A stretch of 64,000 nucleotides of DNA, taken from positions 2,542,001 to 2,606,000 of the forward strand of contig NZ_AP022610.1 in NCBI RefSeq assembly GCF_010729665.1, in the 5' to 3' direction. Positions 1-9,382 of this stretch are shown here, in pieces. The position numbers and the translations under genes were made by a program. The stretch comes from Mycolicibacterium madagascariense. Lineage in GTDB: Bacteria > Actinomycetota > Actinomycetes > Mycobacteriales > Mycobacteriaceae. Position 1 is the first letter of the stretch, and each line of letters begins with the position of its first letter. The notes beneath the pieces are model-generated. The model was not told the origin of the DNA and made no database searches. It saw only the letters and a list, made by a program, of their open reading frames with translations.

Positions 1-2225
1 TCGGCGAGTGCCGCGGTGAGCTCGGCGACGATCGGGTCGACCTGTGGCGAGTGGAAGGCGACGTCGGTGGGGACCTCGCGGGCCGCGACACCGCGCTCCT
101 CCCATGCCGCGACCAGTTCGCGCACGGTCTCCGCGGCCCCGGCGATCACCGTCTGCTCCGGTGCGGGCACCACGGCGACGACGACGTCGTTCCTACCGCG
201 GACCGCCAGCTCCGAGAGCACCTGCTGAGCCGGCAGGTGCACCGAGGCCGTCGCGCCGGCGCCGGCGATGCGCGACATCAGCATCGCGCGGCGGCAGACC
301 ACGCGGAGGCCGTCCTGCAGCGACAGCGCCCCGGCGACCACGGCCGCGGCGGCCTCGCCCACGGAGTGTCCGATGACCGCAGCGGGTCGCACGCCGTGCG
401 CCCGAAGCGTGGCCGCCAGTGCGACCTGCATGGTGAACAGCGTGGGTTGGATGCGGTCCTGACCGGTCACCGCGTCGGGCGCCGACAGCGCCTCGCGCAC
501 CGAGAAACCGCACTCGCGCAGGATCACCGGTTCGGCCTCCGCGACGGTGCTGGCGAACACGGCGTCGTTCGCCAGCAACTCCGCGCCCATACCGGCCCAC
601 TGCGACCCCTGGCCCGAGAAGACCCAGACCGGGCCCCGGTCGTCGTGCCCCGGCACGGCCTCGTAGGTCGCGGTGTCACCCGCCGCGGCCTCGTCCAGTG
701 CGGCCGTCAGCTGGGTTCGGTCGCGCGCGACGACCGTGGTGCGCACCGATCGGTGCGTCCGCCGCCGCGCCAGCGTGTACGCCAGGTCGGGCAGAGCGAC
801 GTCGTCGTGGGCGCCGACCCAGTCGGCCAGCCGGGCGGCCGTGCGGCGCAGCTCCTGCGGCGACGTCGCCGACAGGGCGAACAGCAGCGGTGCGCCGTCG
901 CCCGCCCGGTCCGACGGCGCCGTGGCGGCGTCGCCGGGGGCCTGCTCGAGCACGCCGTGCACGTTGGTGCCCGACAGCCCGTAGGCCGACACCGCGGCGC
1001 GCCTCGGCTGACCGCCATTGGTGGTCCAGGGCGAAAGTGCTTGCGGCACGAAGAGTTTCGTGTCGATCGCGGCCAGTTCGTCGGGCAGCCGGGTGAAGTG
1101 CAGGTTCGGCGGCACGACGCCGTGCTCCAGCGACAGGACGGTCTTCATCAGCCCGAGCACCCCGGCGGCGGACTGGGTGTGGCCGAAGTTGGTCTTGGCC
1201 GAGGCCAGCGCGCAGGGGACCTCGACGCCGTAGACCTCGGCGAGGCTCGCGTACTCGACGGGGTCACCGATCGGCGTGCCGGGGCCGTGCGCCTCCACCA
1301 TGCCGACCGTGCCCGGCTCGACGCCGGCGACCGCCAGCGCTCTGCGGTACACCGCGTGCTGCGCGGGCGCGGACGGGGTCCCGATGTGCACGGTCCTGCC
1401 GTCCTGGTTCGCGGCGGTGCCGCGCACGACGGCCAGCACCCGGTCGCCGTCGCGCAGCGCGTCGGGCAGCCGCTTGAGCAGCACCATGGCGGCGGCCTCC
1501 CCGGAGACGAACCCGTCGGCCGCGGCGTCGAAGGCGCGGCAGCGGCCGGTGGGGGACAGCATGTTCTGGGCCGAGGCCGCCGCGAACTTGCGGGGTTCGA
1601 GCATCACGTACGCGCCGCCGGCCAGGGCCAGGTCGCTCTCGCCGTCGTGCAGACTGCGGCACGCCATGTGGACGGCGAGCAGGCTCGACGAGCACGCGGT
1701 GTCGACGGTGATGGCGGGACCGTGCGCCCCGAGGGCGTGCGCGATCCGGCCCGAGGCCATGCCCATGGCATTGCCCTGAAATCCGTAGGGGCCCGACATG
1801 TCCGGTGACTGGGAGCCGAGCAGCTGGTAGTCGACGTGGGTCAGGCCGACGTACACGCCGGTCGGCGTCCCGGCGACCGCGGACGACGTGACCCCGGCGT
1901 GGTCGAGTGCTTCCCACGACGTCTCCAGCAGTAGCCGGTGCTGGGGGTCCAGCGATTGCGCCTCGCGCTCGTTGATGCCGAAGAACTCGTGGTCGAAGCC
2001 GGCGACGTCGTCGAGGAACGCGCCCCACTTGCCGATCGAGCGGCCCGGCAGGCCGGGTTCGGGGTCGTAGAGGTCGTCGGCGTCCCAGCGGTCCGCGGGC
2101 ACCTCGGTGACCAGATCGGCACCGCCCGCGAGGGCCTCCCACAGCGCCTCGGGGGAGTCGATGCCGCCGGGAAGCCGACACGCCATGCCGATGACGGCGA
2201 CGGGCGTCACCTCTTGCCCACTCAC
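1..2225 (-). CDS. Type I polyketide synthase, N-terminal part (runs off the left edge)
   Basis: The protein opens directly with a ketosynthase domain and no loading domain. The KS catalytic Cys is about residue 178 in VDTACSSS, with His about 313 in HGPGTP and a later NFGHT motif. An acyltransferase follows, with the active Ser about 621 in GHSVGE. At about residue 722 the specificity motif reads VAFHSPQ, closer to the malonyl-type AFH form than to the methylmalonyl ASH form (family knowledge). About 741 residues lie in the window; reductive and carrier domains would be off the edge. GTG at 2225 is chosen because it keeps the conserved opening [16 protein letters not shown] at 2210 is also possible. 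It is divergent from a FAAL gene, suggesting synthesis of a lipid chain for a surface glycolipid of the trehalose polyphleate, sulfolipid or lipooligosaccharide kind (inference). Confidence 0.93.
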   Translation of the reverse strand, partial: MSGQEVTPVAVIGMACRLPGGIDSPEALWEALAGGADLVTEVPADRWDADDLYDPEPGLPGRSIGKWGAFLDDVAGFDHEFFGINEREAQSLDPQHRLLLETSWEALDHAGVTSSAVAGTPTGVYVGLTHVDYQLLGSQSPDMSGPYGFQGNAMGMASGRIAHALGAHGPAITVDTACSSSLLAVHMACRSLHDGESDLALAGGAYVMLEPRKFAAASAQNMLSPTGRCRAFDAAADGFVSGEAAAMVLLKRLPDALRDGDRVLAVVRGTAANQDGRTVHIGTPSAPAQHAVYRRALAVAGVEPGTVGMVEAHGPGTPIGDPVEYASLAEVYGVEVPCALASAKTNFGHTQSAAGVLGLMKTVLSLEHGVVPPNLHFTRLPDELAAIDTKLFVPQALSPWTTNGGQPRRAAVSAYGLSGTNVHGVLEQAPGDAATAPSDRAGDGAPLLFALSATSPQELRRTAARLADWVGAHDDVALPDLAYTLARRRTHRSVRTTVVARDRTQLTAALDEAAAGDTATYEAVPGHDDRGPVWVFSGQGSQWAGMGAELLANDAVFASTVAEAEPVILRECGFSVREALSAPDAVTGQDRIQPTLFTMQVALAATLRAHGVRPAAVIGHSVGEAAAAVVAGALSLQDGLRVVCRRAMLMSRIAGAGATASVHLPAQQVLSELAVRGRNDVVVAVVPAPEQTVIAGAAETVRELVAAWEERGVAAREVPTDVAFHSPQVDPIVAELTAALA

Positions 2226-2475
2226 TCCTGGCAAACTTCTGCCCGCCGGTTGAGCCGGACCGTCGACGGCATCGAAGGCAACCACTGAACCCCCAGGAAA
2301 CTCGTAGCAAGTTAACGATTCGTGCCGGTGCCGCGTGTCGAGAGTGTGCGTGCGACACCACGTCCGGCGACCACCGTAGACCACGGTAGCTAAGCCGGAG
2401 CGGGCTGCGCCGCCGATGGGGCGGACGGCGCTTCCAGCGCGCTCGCACCGGTGCCGTGACAGTAGGGTGGCGAAC

Positions 2476-4203
2476 GTGATTGAGGCTTCCATCCCGTCGG
2501 TCCTGCGTGAGCGGGCCAGTTTGCAACCCGACGACATCGCGGTCACCTACCTCGACTACGACCACGCGTGGGACGGCGACGCCGAGTCGCTCACCTGGGC
2601 GCAGCTCTACCAGCGGGCCTGCGGTGTCGCCGTCGACCTCTCCGGCGCGGGGGCACCGGGCGACCGCGCCGTGATCCTGGCGCCGCAGGGGCTGGACTAC
2701 CTGGTCGCCTTCCTGGGCGCCCTGCTGGCCGATCGCATCGCGGTGCCGCTGTCGGTGCCACTGGGCGGGGTGGCCGACGAACGGGTCGACCTGGTGCTGC
2801 GCGACGCCTCGCCCACGGCCGTCCTGACGACGTCCGCCGCCGCGGACGCCGTCGCCGGGCGTCTCGGTACCGACCGCGGCACCACGCTGATCGAGGTCGA
2901 TCGCTCGAGCCGCACCGCCCGCTACCGCGCGGACGGCGAGACGGCCGCCGACGCCACGGCCTACCTGCAGTACACGTCGGGCTCGACCCGCGAGCCCGCC
3001 GGGGTGATGATGTCGCACGCCAACGTGCAGGCGAACTTCGAACAGTTGATGTCGGGCTACTTCTCCGACCGCGGCCGCATGCCGCCACCGGACACCACGA
3101 TCCTGTCGTGGCTGCCCTTCTACCACGACATGGGGCTGCTGCTCGGGGTGTGCGCGCCGGTCATCCTCGGACTGCGCACGGTGCTGACCAGCCCGGTGGC
3201 GTTCCTGCAGCGGCCCGCGCGCTGGATGCAGCTGATGGCCAGCCACGGGCACGTCTACACCGCGGGGCCGAACTTCGCGTTCGAAGTGGCGGCCCGCAAG
3301 ACCACCGACGAGGACATGGCGGGCCTCGACCTCGGCGACGTGCTCACGATCGTCACCGGCAGCGAACGGGTCCACCCGGCCACCCTGCGGCGCTTCACCC
3401 AGCGGTTTGCCCGCTTCAACCTGCGCGAGTCGGCGATCCGGCCGTCCTACGGCCTGGCGGAGGCGACGGTGTACGTGGCGACCCGCGCCCCCGGCGAGCC
3501 ACCGAAGGTGGTGCACTTCGACGCCGAGAAGCTGTCCGAGGGCCACGCCGAACCCCTGGCCGGTGGGCGCGGCACGCCGCTGGTCAGCTACGGCGTGCCC
3601 GAGGCGCCGCTCGTCCGCATCGTGGACCCGCAGACCCGGATCGAGCGTCCCGCCGGCACGACCGGGGAGATCTGGGTGCACGGCGGCAACGTCGCCCTGG
3701 GCTATTGGGGGCAGGCCGAGAAGTCCGAGAGCACGTTCGGGGGCGTGCTCGCCGAGGCCACCGACGGCACCCCGGCCGGGCCCTGGCTGCGCACTGGAGA
3801 CCTCGGCTTCGTCGCCGAGGGCGAGCTCTTCATCGTCGGGCGCATCAAGGACCTGTTGATCGTCCACGGGCGCAACCACTCTCCCGACGACATCGAGGCG
3901 ACGATCCAGGAGATCACCCACGGTCGCGTCGCGGCCATCTCGATCGCCGACGGGCACACCGAGAAGCTGGTGGCCATCGTCGAGCAGAAGAAGCGGGGCG
4001 CGTCGGAGCAGGAGAGCGCCGAGGCGCTCGCGAACCTGCGCCGCGACGTCGCGACCGCGGTGTTCGCCGCGCACGGGCTCAGCATCGCCGATCTGGTGCT
4101 GGTGCCGCCGGGCGCGATACCGATCACGACGAGCGGCAAGGTCAGGCGGTCGTCGTGCGTGGAGTACTACCGGCACGGCCGGTTCGACCGGCTGGACGCG
4201 TGA
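2476..4203 (+). CDS. Fatty-acyl-AMP ligase, FadD23/FAAL type
   Basis: This 575-residue member of the adenylate-forming superfamily has the nucleotide-binding loop YTSGST at about residues 166-171. It also has [10 protein letters not shown] at about 205-215, SYGLAEATV in the middle and the GDLGF and [20 protein letters not shown] segments near the C terminus. The last segment is typical of FAALs, which activate fatty acids as acyl-adenylates and load them onto polyketide synthases rather than onto CoA. The gene is divergent from the PKS and 65 bp upstream of a Gap-like gene, so it probably supplies that PKS with its starter chain (inference). GTG 2476 has an AGGG eight bases upstream; GTG 2467 is an in-frame alternative. 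Confidence 0.92.
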   Translation: MIEASIPSVLRERASLQPDDIAVTYLDYDHAWDGDAESLTWAQLYQRACGVAVDLSGAGAPGDRAVILAPQGLDYLVAFLGALLADRIAVPLSVPLGGVADERVDLVLRDASPTAVLTTSAAADAVAGRLGTDRGTTLIEVDRSSRTARYRADGETAADATAYLQYTSGSTREPAGVMMSHANVQANFEQLMSGYFSDRGRMPPPDTTILSWLPFYHDMGLLLGVCAPVILGLRTVLTSPVAFLQRPARWMQLMASHGHVYTAGPNFAFEVAARKTTDEDMAGLDLGDVLTIVTGSERVHPATLRRFTQRFARFNLRESAIRPSYGLAEATVYVATRAPGEPPKVVHFDAEKLSEGHAEPLAGGRGTPLVSYGVPEAPLVRIVDPQTRIERPAGTTGEIWVHGGNVALGYWGQAEKSESTFGGVLAEATDGTPAGPWLRTGDLGFVAEGELFIVGRIKDLLIVHGRNHSPDDIEATIQEITHGRVAAISIADGHTEKLVAIVEQKKRGASEQESAEALANLRRDVATAVFAAHGLSIADLVLVPPGAIPITTSGKVRRSSCVEYYRHGRFDRLDA

Positions 4204-4268
4204 CTGTGGCTGTGGCGCAACGACTTTCGGTACTTGTCGGATCGCCGGGCGGGGTACGGTAGATCGCG

Positions 4269-5042
4269 ATGTGGAGTTCGGTGGCGGCGTTGGCCCTGCC
4301 CATCGCCCTGGACCCGGTGCGTCTCGGCGTCGCCCTGCTCCTGGTGTCGCGACCCCGCCCGGCGCAGAACCTGCTCGTCTACTGGATTGGCTGCGTCAGC
4401 GCGAGTTGTCTGCTGCTGCTCGCGCCGCTGCTGGTGCTGCACTACACCCCGGCGTTCGCGCCGTTCGTCCGCGACCTGTCCAATCCCGCGACCACCGCCA
4501 GCGCCGCCGTCCGGTACGTCGAGATCGGGCTGGGCGTCGTGATCCTCGCCCTCGCGGCGCTCGTCGCGGTGCGCGCCGTGGCCCGTCGGCGCGCCAGCGT
4601 GTCGGCCGGGGCGCAGCCCGACGCCTCTCCGGTGTCGCGGTTGCTGCAGCGCGGTCGGGAGGCGCCAGCGGAGGGCGCCTCGCTGGTTCAGCGGCTGCTG
4701 GCCCGCGCCCATCACGCCTGGGAGGGCGGAGCGCTGTGGGTGGCGTTGGCGATCGGGTTCTGGGCGGGCCCCAACCCGTCGCTGGTCATGGTCTCCCTGG
4801 CGACGATCCTGGCGTCCGGAGCCATGTTCGGCGCCCAGCTCGGGGCCGCCGTCGTCTTCATCCTGACGAGCCTCGCGCTGGTCGAGATCGTGTTGATCAG
4901 CAATCTGCTCGCACCCGCGGGGACGCAGGCGGCCCTGCGCCGCCTGCACGACTGGGTCGCCGGCTACCGGCAGCTGATCGTCGTCGCCATCCTGACCCTG
5001 GTGGGGTTGGCGTTCGTCGCGCAGGGCGCCGGGGTGCTCTGA
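4269..5042 (+). CDS. GAP (Gap/Sap-like) integral membrane protein
   Basis: A 257-residue polytopic membrane protein with about six hydrophobic segments and a charged central loop at about residues 100-145. The opening (MWSSVAALALPIALDPVRLG) and the WVALAIGFWAGPNPSLVMVSLATILASG block match the family of GPL-addressing protein and sulfolipid-1-addressing protein. Family members help move glycolipids to the mycobacterial surface (established for Gap and Sap). It follows the FAAL in the same direction, consistent with export of the lipid made by the divergent PKS. The substrate cannot be told from sequence. Confidence 0.87.
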   Translation: MWSSVAALALPIALDPVRLGVALLLVSRPRPAQNLLVYWIGCVSASCLLLLAPLLVLHYTPAFAPFVRDLSNPATTASAAVRYVEIGLGVVILALAALVAVRAVARRRASVSAGAQPDASPVSRLLQRGREAPAEGASLVQRLLARAHHAWEGGALWVALAIGFWAGPNPSLVMVSLATILASGAMFGAQLGAAVVFILTSLALVEIVLISNLLAPAGTQAALRRLHDWVAGYRQLIVVAILTLVGLAFVAQGAGVL

Positions 5043-5064
5043 ACCGTCAAGCCAACCTGAATCG

Positions 5065-6648
5065 TCACGCCACCGAGAACGACACCGTGTGGTAGCCGGT
5101 GGCGCCGTCGGGCATCACGTCGGCCTCGTCGGCGGTCTGCACCGCCCCGGTGTTGTCGGTGGCCCGCACGGTGATGCGGTGCTGGCCGGGCTGCACGGCC
5201 TGCCAGTCGAAACTCCACAGTCGCCAAGCGTCGTTGCTGAAGCTGCCGCCCAGCTGCGCAGGCAACCAGGGGCCGTCGTCGATGCGCACCTCGACGGCGC
5301 GGATGCCGCGGGGTTGCGCCCACGCCACGCCGCCGAACCGCACCGCACCCTTCGGCACGACCTGACCGCTGCGGGGGACGTCGATGCGCGACTCGGTCTT
5401 GATGGGGCCCTTGGCCGACCAGCCGAGCCCCGTCCAGTAGGCCTGGGCGCGGTCGAAGCGGGTGAGCTCGAGATCGGTGACCCACTTGGTCGCCGAGACG
5501 TAGCCGTACAGGCCGGGTACCACCAGGCGCGCCGGGTAGCCGTGCTCGACGGGCAGGGGTTGCCCGTCGAGGGTGATCGCGAGGAGCGCGTCGCGGCCGT
5601 CGGTGAGGGCCTCCACGGGTGTGCCCGCCGTGAAGCCGTCGACGGAGGTCGACAGCACCATGTCGGCGTCGGGGTGCACGCCCGCCGCGGCCAGCAGGTC
5701 GCGCACCCGGTAGCCCGACCACACCCCGTTCGAGATGAGGTTGCCGCCCACCGGGTTCGACACGCAGGTGAGCGTCACCATCTTCTCGACGGGTGCGAAC
5801 TTCGCCAGATCGCCGAAGCGGTAGGTGATCTCGCGGTCGACCATGCCGTGCACCTTGAGCGCCCAGTCGGCCCGGCTGAGCTGCGGCACGCTCAGCGCCG
5901 TGTCGATCCGGTAGAAGTCCTTCGCGGACGTGACGTAGCTGGGCAGGGCGACGCCGGCCGGCTGCACGTCGGGGGGCGGCGGCGGGAGCGGCCGGGCGAC
6001 GGTCGGCGGCGCGAACGCGGCGCGGTCCCCGGACACCGAGTGCAGGCGCCGCGTCAGTGCCGCACCGACGACCCCACCGACGACGCCGATGCCGACGAAC
6101 CCCAGGGCGGCCAGCGAGGACCGTCGGCCCGCGTCGGCGGGCTGATCGACGGTGGTTTCGGTGGCGGCGTCGGCCGCGGCGCGCGGCCGCAGCACGCGCC
6201 GGGAGGTGAGGAAGCGCAGCACCGCGATGCCGCACACGGCCCCCACTAGCGTCGGAACCACGTCGACGAGCGACGCGTCCGGCCGGGACAGCACGGCGGC
6301 GCAGCCCGCGACCGCGGCCAGGGCGATCACCACGCTGCCCACCGGCACGCGCGTGCGTTCCCACTGCCCGGCGACGGCGGCGACGACGGCGATGACGACC
6401 AGCACCATGACCGTCAGGAACAGTTTGTCGTTGGTGCCGAAGGTCTGGATGGCCCATTCCTTGACCGGGCCGGGGGTCAGGTCGATGACGGCGGAGCCGA
6501 CCGCGCTGCGGGCGTCGGCGGCCGGGCCGAACGGGACGGCGACGAGTGCGCCCACCCCGACGGCGATCGCCGCCGCAGCGATGCCGGGCAGGGCGCCGGG
6601 ACGCGTCGGGGTGTCGTTGACGTGGGGGGACAGCGCCGTTTGGGCCAT
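5065..6648 (-). CDS. Membrane-anchored sulfite-oxidase-like molybdopterin oxidoreductase
   Basis: The 527-residue protein has four or five membrane segments in its first 200 residues, then a Pro-rich linker (about 220-230) and a sulfite-oxidase-fold domain. The likely Mo-ligand Cys is residue 295 in TLTCVSNPVGG, a motif shared with sulfite oxidase and YedY-type enzymes. A C-terminal Mo-co dimerisation-like region has motifs such as VEVRIDDGPW and ITVRATDNTG. It probably acts on the outer face of the membrane. It is convergent with the Gap gene, 22 bp apart. The natural substrate of this mycobacterial family is unknown; sulfite or oxidised methionine are guesses. Confidence 0.87.
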   Translation of the reverse strand: MAQTALSPHVNDTPTRPGALPGIAAAAIAVGVGALVAVPFGPAADARSAVGSAVIDLTPGPVKEWAIQTFGTNDKLFLTVMVLVVIAVVAAVAGQWERTRVPVGSVVIALAAVAGCAAVLSRPDASLVDVVPTLVGAVCGIAVLRFLTSRRVLRPRAAADAATETTVDQPADAGRRSSLAALGFVGIGVVGGVVGAALTRRLHSVSGDRAAFAPPTVARPLPPPPPDVQPAGVALPSYVTSAKDFYRIDTALSVPQLSRADWALKVHGMVDREITYRFGDLAKFAPVEKMVTLTCVSNPVGGNLISNGVWSGYRVRDLLAAAGVHPDADMVLSTSVDGFTAGTPVEALTDGRDALLAITLDGQPLPVEHGYPARLVVPGLYGYVSATKWVTDLELTRFDRAQAYWTGLGWSAKGPIKTESRIDVPRSGQVVPKGAVRFGGVAWAQPRGIRAVEVRIDDGPWLPAQLGGSFSNDAWRLWSFDWQAVQPGQHRITVRATDNTGAVQTADEADVMPDGATGYHTVSFSVA

Positions 6649-6707
6649 GCCGCCAACGGTACCGACTGCGGGGCCACGATCTTCTTACCCGAACGTGACG
6701 TGCTCGC

Positions 6708-7826
6708 TCATCCCTCGCCGCCGCGCGCGTGGCCGTGGCCGTGCTTGCGGGGCGGGTTGGCGACCGACGGCGTGGCGGGGGTGATGGCGGTGATCGTCGG
6801 CGTGAGCGGGCTCGGGGTGACCGACGGCGCCACGGTGGTCGCGAACGGATCGGGCGTCGGGGTCGAGGGCGTCGGGGTCGAGGGCGTCGGGGTGTCCGAC
6901 ACGTCGGAGATGAGCGCCGCGGCCGCGACGATCACGGCCAGCAGACCCGCACCCAGCAGCGCGAACCTACGGTTGCGGCGTGGGGGCACGGAGGTCATGA
7001 CCAGGGTCGGCGACCGCGGTGGCGCCGGGCTGGGTTCGGTCAGCGCGGCCCGCATCTCCTCGGCGTCGGCGAAGCGCCAGTCGGCCCGCGGCGCCATCGC
7101 CCGCTCGATGACCGCCGCCGTCGCGGGGTCGACGTCACCGCGCAGTGCGGGCGGGCGCTCGGTCATGATCGCGCGCGACAGCGATCCCAGGGTGTCCTGG
7201 GGGAAGGGCCGGCGGCCGGTGAGCGCCTCGTAGCCGACGACCCCGACGGCGTACACGTCGTCCGACGGCGTCGCCGGCGTCCCCAGCAACCGGTCGGGGC
7301 TGAGGTAGGCGACGGTGCCGAGCACCTGGCCCGCGACGGTGTGATCGGTGCCCACGGTCTTGGCGATGCCGAAGTCGGCCACCTTCACCCGGCCCGACGC
7401 GGTGAACAGGATGTTGCCGGGTTTGACGTCGCGGTGCACGATGCCGGCCGCGTGCGCGGTGGCGAGCGCGGCCAGCACCTCGGCCAGGATGGCGCGCACC
7501 CGGTCCTGGGGGAGCGGGCCGCGGGCGATGAGGTCGGCCAGGGTGGTGCCGGGCAGGCGTTCCATGACGATGAACGGGACGCCGGCGTGCTCGCCGCTGT
7601 CGTGGACGGCGACGATGTTGGGGTGGCTCAGCGCGGCGGCCGCGCGCGCCTCGTGGGCGAAGCGGCGCCGGCTCTCGGCATCGCCGACCAACTGCGGGTG
7701 CAGCGACTTGACGGCGACGGCCCGCCCCAACCGGCCGTCCCATCCGTCGCGGACCACCGCCATGCCGCCCCGGCCCAGCACCCCCCGCACCGCGTACCGG
7801 CCGCACAGCAATTCACCGGTCGACAT
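6708..7826 (-). CDS. Serine/threonine protein kinase, receptor-like (PASTA-less)
   Basis: 372 residues. The kinase domain spans about residues 8-265, with Gly-rich loop GRGGMAVV, catalytic Lys 40 (AVKSLHP), HRD at 131-133 and DFG at 151-153. The APE motif is replaced by SPD. A single membrane helix at about 282-304 (FALLGAGLLAVIVAAAAL) follows an Arg-rich stretch, then a roughly 65-residue extracellular tail rich in Thr and Pro. The tail includes a short TPSTP repeat encoded by near-identical 15-bp units around 6855-6890, and ends in a His/Gly-rich sequence. ATG 7826 is chosen because the kinase domain starts right after it. The tail has no PASTA or other sensor domain, so the ligand is unknown. 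Confidence 0.93.
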   Translation of the reverse strand: MSTGELLCGRYAVRGVLGRGGMAVVRDGWDGRLGRAVAVKSLHPQLVGDAESRRRFAHEARAAAALSHPNIVAVHDSGEHAGVPFIVMERLPGTTLADLIARGPLPQDRVRAILAEVLAALATAHAAGIVHRDVKPGNILFTASGRVKVADFGIAKTVGTDHTVAGQVLGTVAYLSPDRLLGTPATPSDDVYAVGVVGYEALTGRRPFPQDTLGSLSRAIMTERPPALRGDVDPATAAVIERAMAPRADWRFADAEEMRAALTEPSPAPPRSPTLVMTSVPPRRNRRFALLGAGLLAVIVAAAALISDVSDTPTPSTPTPSTPTPDPFATTVAPSVTPSPLTPTITAITPATPSVANPPRKHGHGHARGGEG

Positions 7827-7951
7827 GGCGTCCACGGTAAACCCCTGCGGCACCGCGGCCTTGCGCCGCCAATGCGGGTTTGACGCAAATGCCAATTTCG
7901 GGCGGCTGCGTCCCCTACGGTTCGTGCATCACCCGTGGGGAGGGGGCGGAC

Positions 7952-9382
7952 ATGGCGGTGCGGGACACGGCGCAGGAGCCGGAGCTCAAGCGGACGCTCG
8001 GCTCGTTTCAGGTATTCGCGATCTCGTTCGCCTTCATCTCGGTGGCGGTGGGGATCTTCGCGTCGTACGAGAACCTGCTGGGGACGGCGGGACCGGTGGG
8101 GATCTGGCTGTGGGTGATCGCCTCGATCGGCCAGACCCTGGTGGCACTGGTCGTCGCGCAGTTCGCCGCGCGCATCGCGCTGAGCGGGTCGTCCTATCAG
8201 TGGGCGTCGCGTCTGGCCAGTCCGAAGGTCGGCTGGTTGTTCGGCTGGTTGACGTTCTGGTACCTGGCGACCGGCGTGGTCGCCATGGACGACGCACTGT
8301 CCAGTCAGGCCCTGATGCCGATGTTGGGACTGCCCGCGAGTGAGGACACCGCGCGGATCATCACGGTGGGGGTGCTCGTCGTGCAGGCCGTGCTGGTGAT
8401 CGCCTCGACGCGGTTGCTTGGGCTGATCACCTCCGCCGCGGTGGGTCTGGAGCTCGCGATCGTCGTGGTGCTGGTCCTCGCCCTCGGCGCGGTCATGCTG
8501 TTCACCGGGAGCGGCACCTTCGACAACCTGACCTCGCGCGGGATCACCGCGAACGCGCCCGACTACTTCGGTCTCGGCGGTGGCCTGATGGCCGGGATGC
8601 TGATGGGCCTGCTGACCCTCGTCGGGTTCGACTCGGCGGCCAATCTCGCCGAGGAGGCCAGGGATCCGTACCGCAGCGTCCCGCGGGCGATCGTCGCGTC
8701 GGTGCTCGCCGCGTCGGTGCTCGGGCTGGTGTTCCTCGTCGCGCTGACGCTGGCGATCAAGGACATTCCCGCCGTCAGCGCCAGCGAGTCTCCCGTCGCC
8801 GCCATCATCCGCGGTCAGCTGGGGTCGGTCGTCGAACGAATCACCCTTGCGGGCTTGGTCTTTGCGATGTTCGGCGCGGGCATGGTCGTGATGGCGGCCT
8901 GCGCCAGGCAGGTGTTCGCGATGGCCCGCGACGGCAGATTCCCGGCCCACGGTCTCATGCGACGGGTCCATCCGCGGACGCAGACGCCGGTCCCGGCGAC
9001 GATCCTGATCGTGGGCATCGGCATCGTGCTGATGGTCGCGCTACCCGGCCAGGCGCTGCTGCAGTTGATCCTCGGGGGCACCATCCTGCCCGCGTTGATC
9101 TACGGCGCCATCGTGATCCTGTACCTCTTCGTGCGAAAGCGCTTGGACGTCAAGGAGGGTGGCTTCACCCTCGGCCGCTTCGAGATGCCGGTCGCCATCG
9201 CCGCGTTGGTCTGGGTGGTGGCGGCACTGGTGTTCCTGGTGACGCCGGGAGACGCCACCGTCCCCGCGCTCATCGTGGTCGCCCTGATCCTGGCCGGCGG
9301 GGTCTACTTCGGATACCTGCTGCGGTTCCACCCCGACGTCCTGCGGGAGGCGCCGGCCGACGAGGCTCAGAGCCCGATGTAG
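7952..9382 (+). CDS. APC-superfamily amino acid permease
   Basis: 476 residues with about 12 membrane segments. The early segment (FQVFAISFAFISVAVGIFASY) and GFDSAANLAEEARDPYRSVPRAI, the conserved loop of APC permeases, identify the family. ATG 7952 is preceded by a strong purine-rich ribosome site (GGGGAGGGGGCGG). The 3' end overlaps the convergent aldehyde dehydrogenase by 16 bp. A permease beside an aldehyde dehydrogenase suggests uptake of an amine or amino acid such as GABA or a polyamine product for catabolism. They lie on opposite strands, so this is only a hint. Confidence 0.9.
   Translation: MAVRDTAQEPELKRTLGSFQVFAISFAFISVAVGIFASYENLLGTAGPVGIWLWVIASIGQTLVALVVAQFAARIALSGSSYQWASRLASPKVGWLFGWLTFWYLATGVVAMDDALSSQALMPMLGLPASEDTARIITVGVLVVQAVLVIASTRLLGLITSAAVGLELAIVVVLVLALGAVMLFTGSGTFDNLTSRGITANAPDYFGLGGGLMAGMLMGLLTLVGFDSAANLAEEARDPYRSVPRAIVASVLAASVLGLVFLVALTLAIKDIPAVSASESPVAAIIRGQLGSVVERITLAGLVFAMFGAGMVVMAACARQVFAMARDGRFPAHGLMRRVHPRTQTPVPATILIVGIGIVLMVALPGQALLQLILGGTILPALIYGAIVILYLFVRKRLDVKEGGFTLGRFEMPVAIAALVWVVAALVFLVTPGDATVPALIVVALILAGGVYFGYLLRFHPDVLREAPADEAQSPM

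Noticed and set aside
51..1808. Long open frames on the plus strand opposite the PKS
   Set aside because: Arg/Gly/His-rich antisense translation of the PKS; the minus strand carries clear KS and AT motifs.
1264..4176. 970-codon minus-strand frame across the PKS and FAAL genes
   Set aside because: It is antisense to the FAAL gene and out of frame with the PKS; composition is typical of shadow frames in high-GC DNA.
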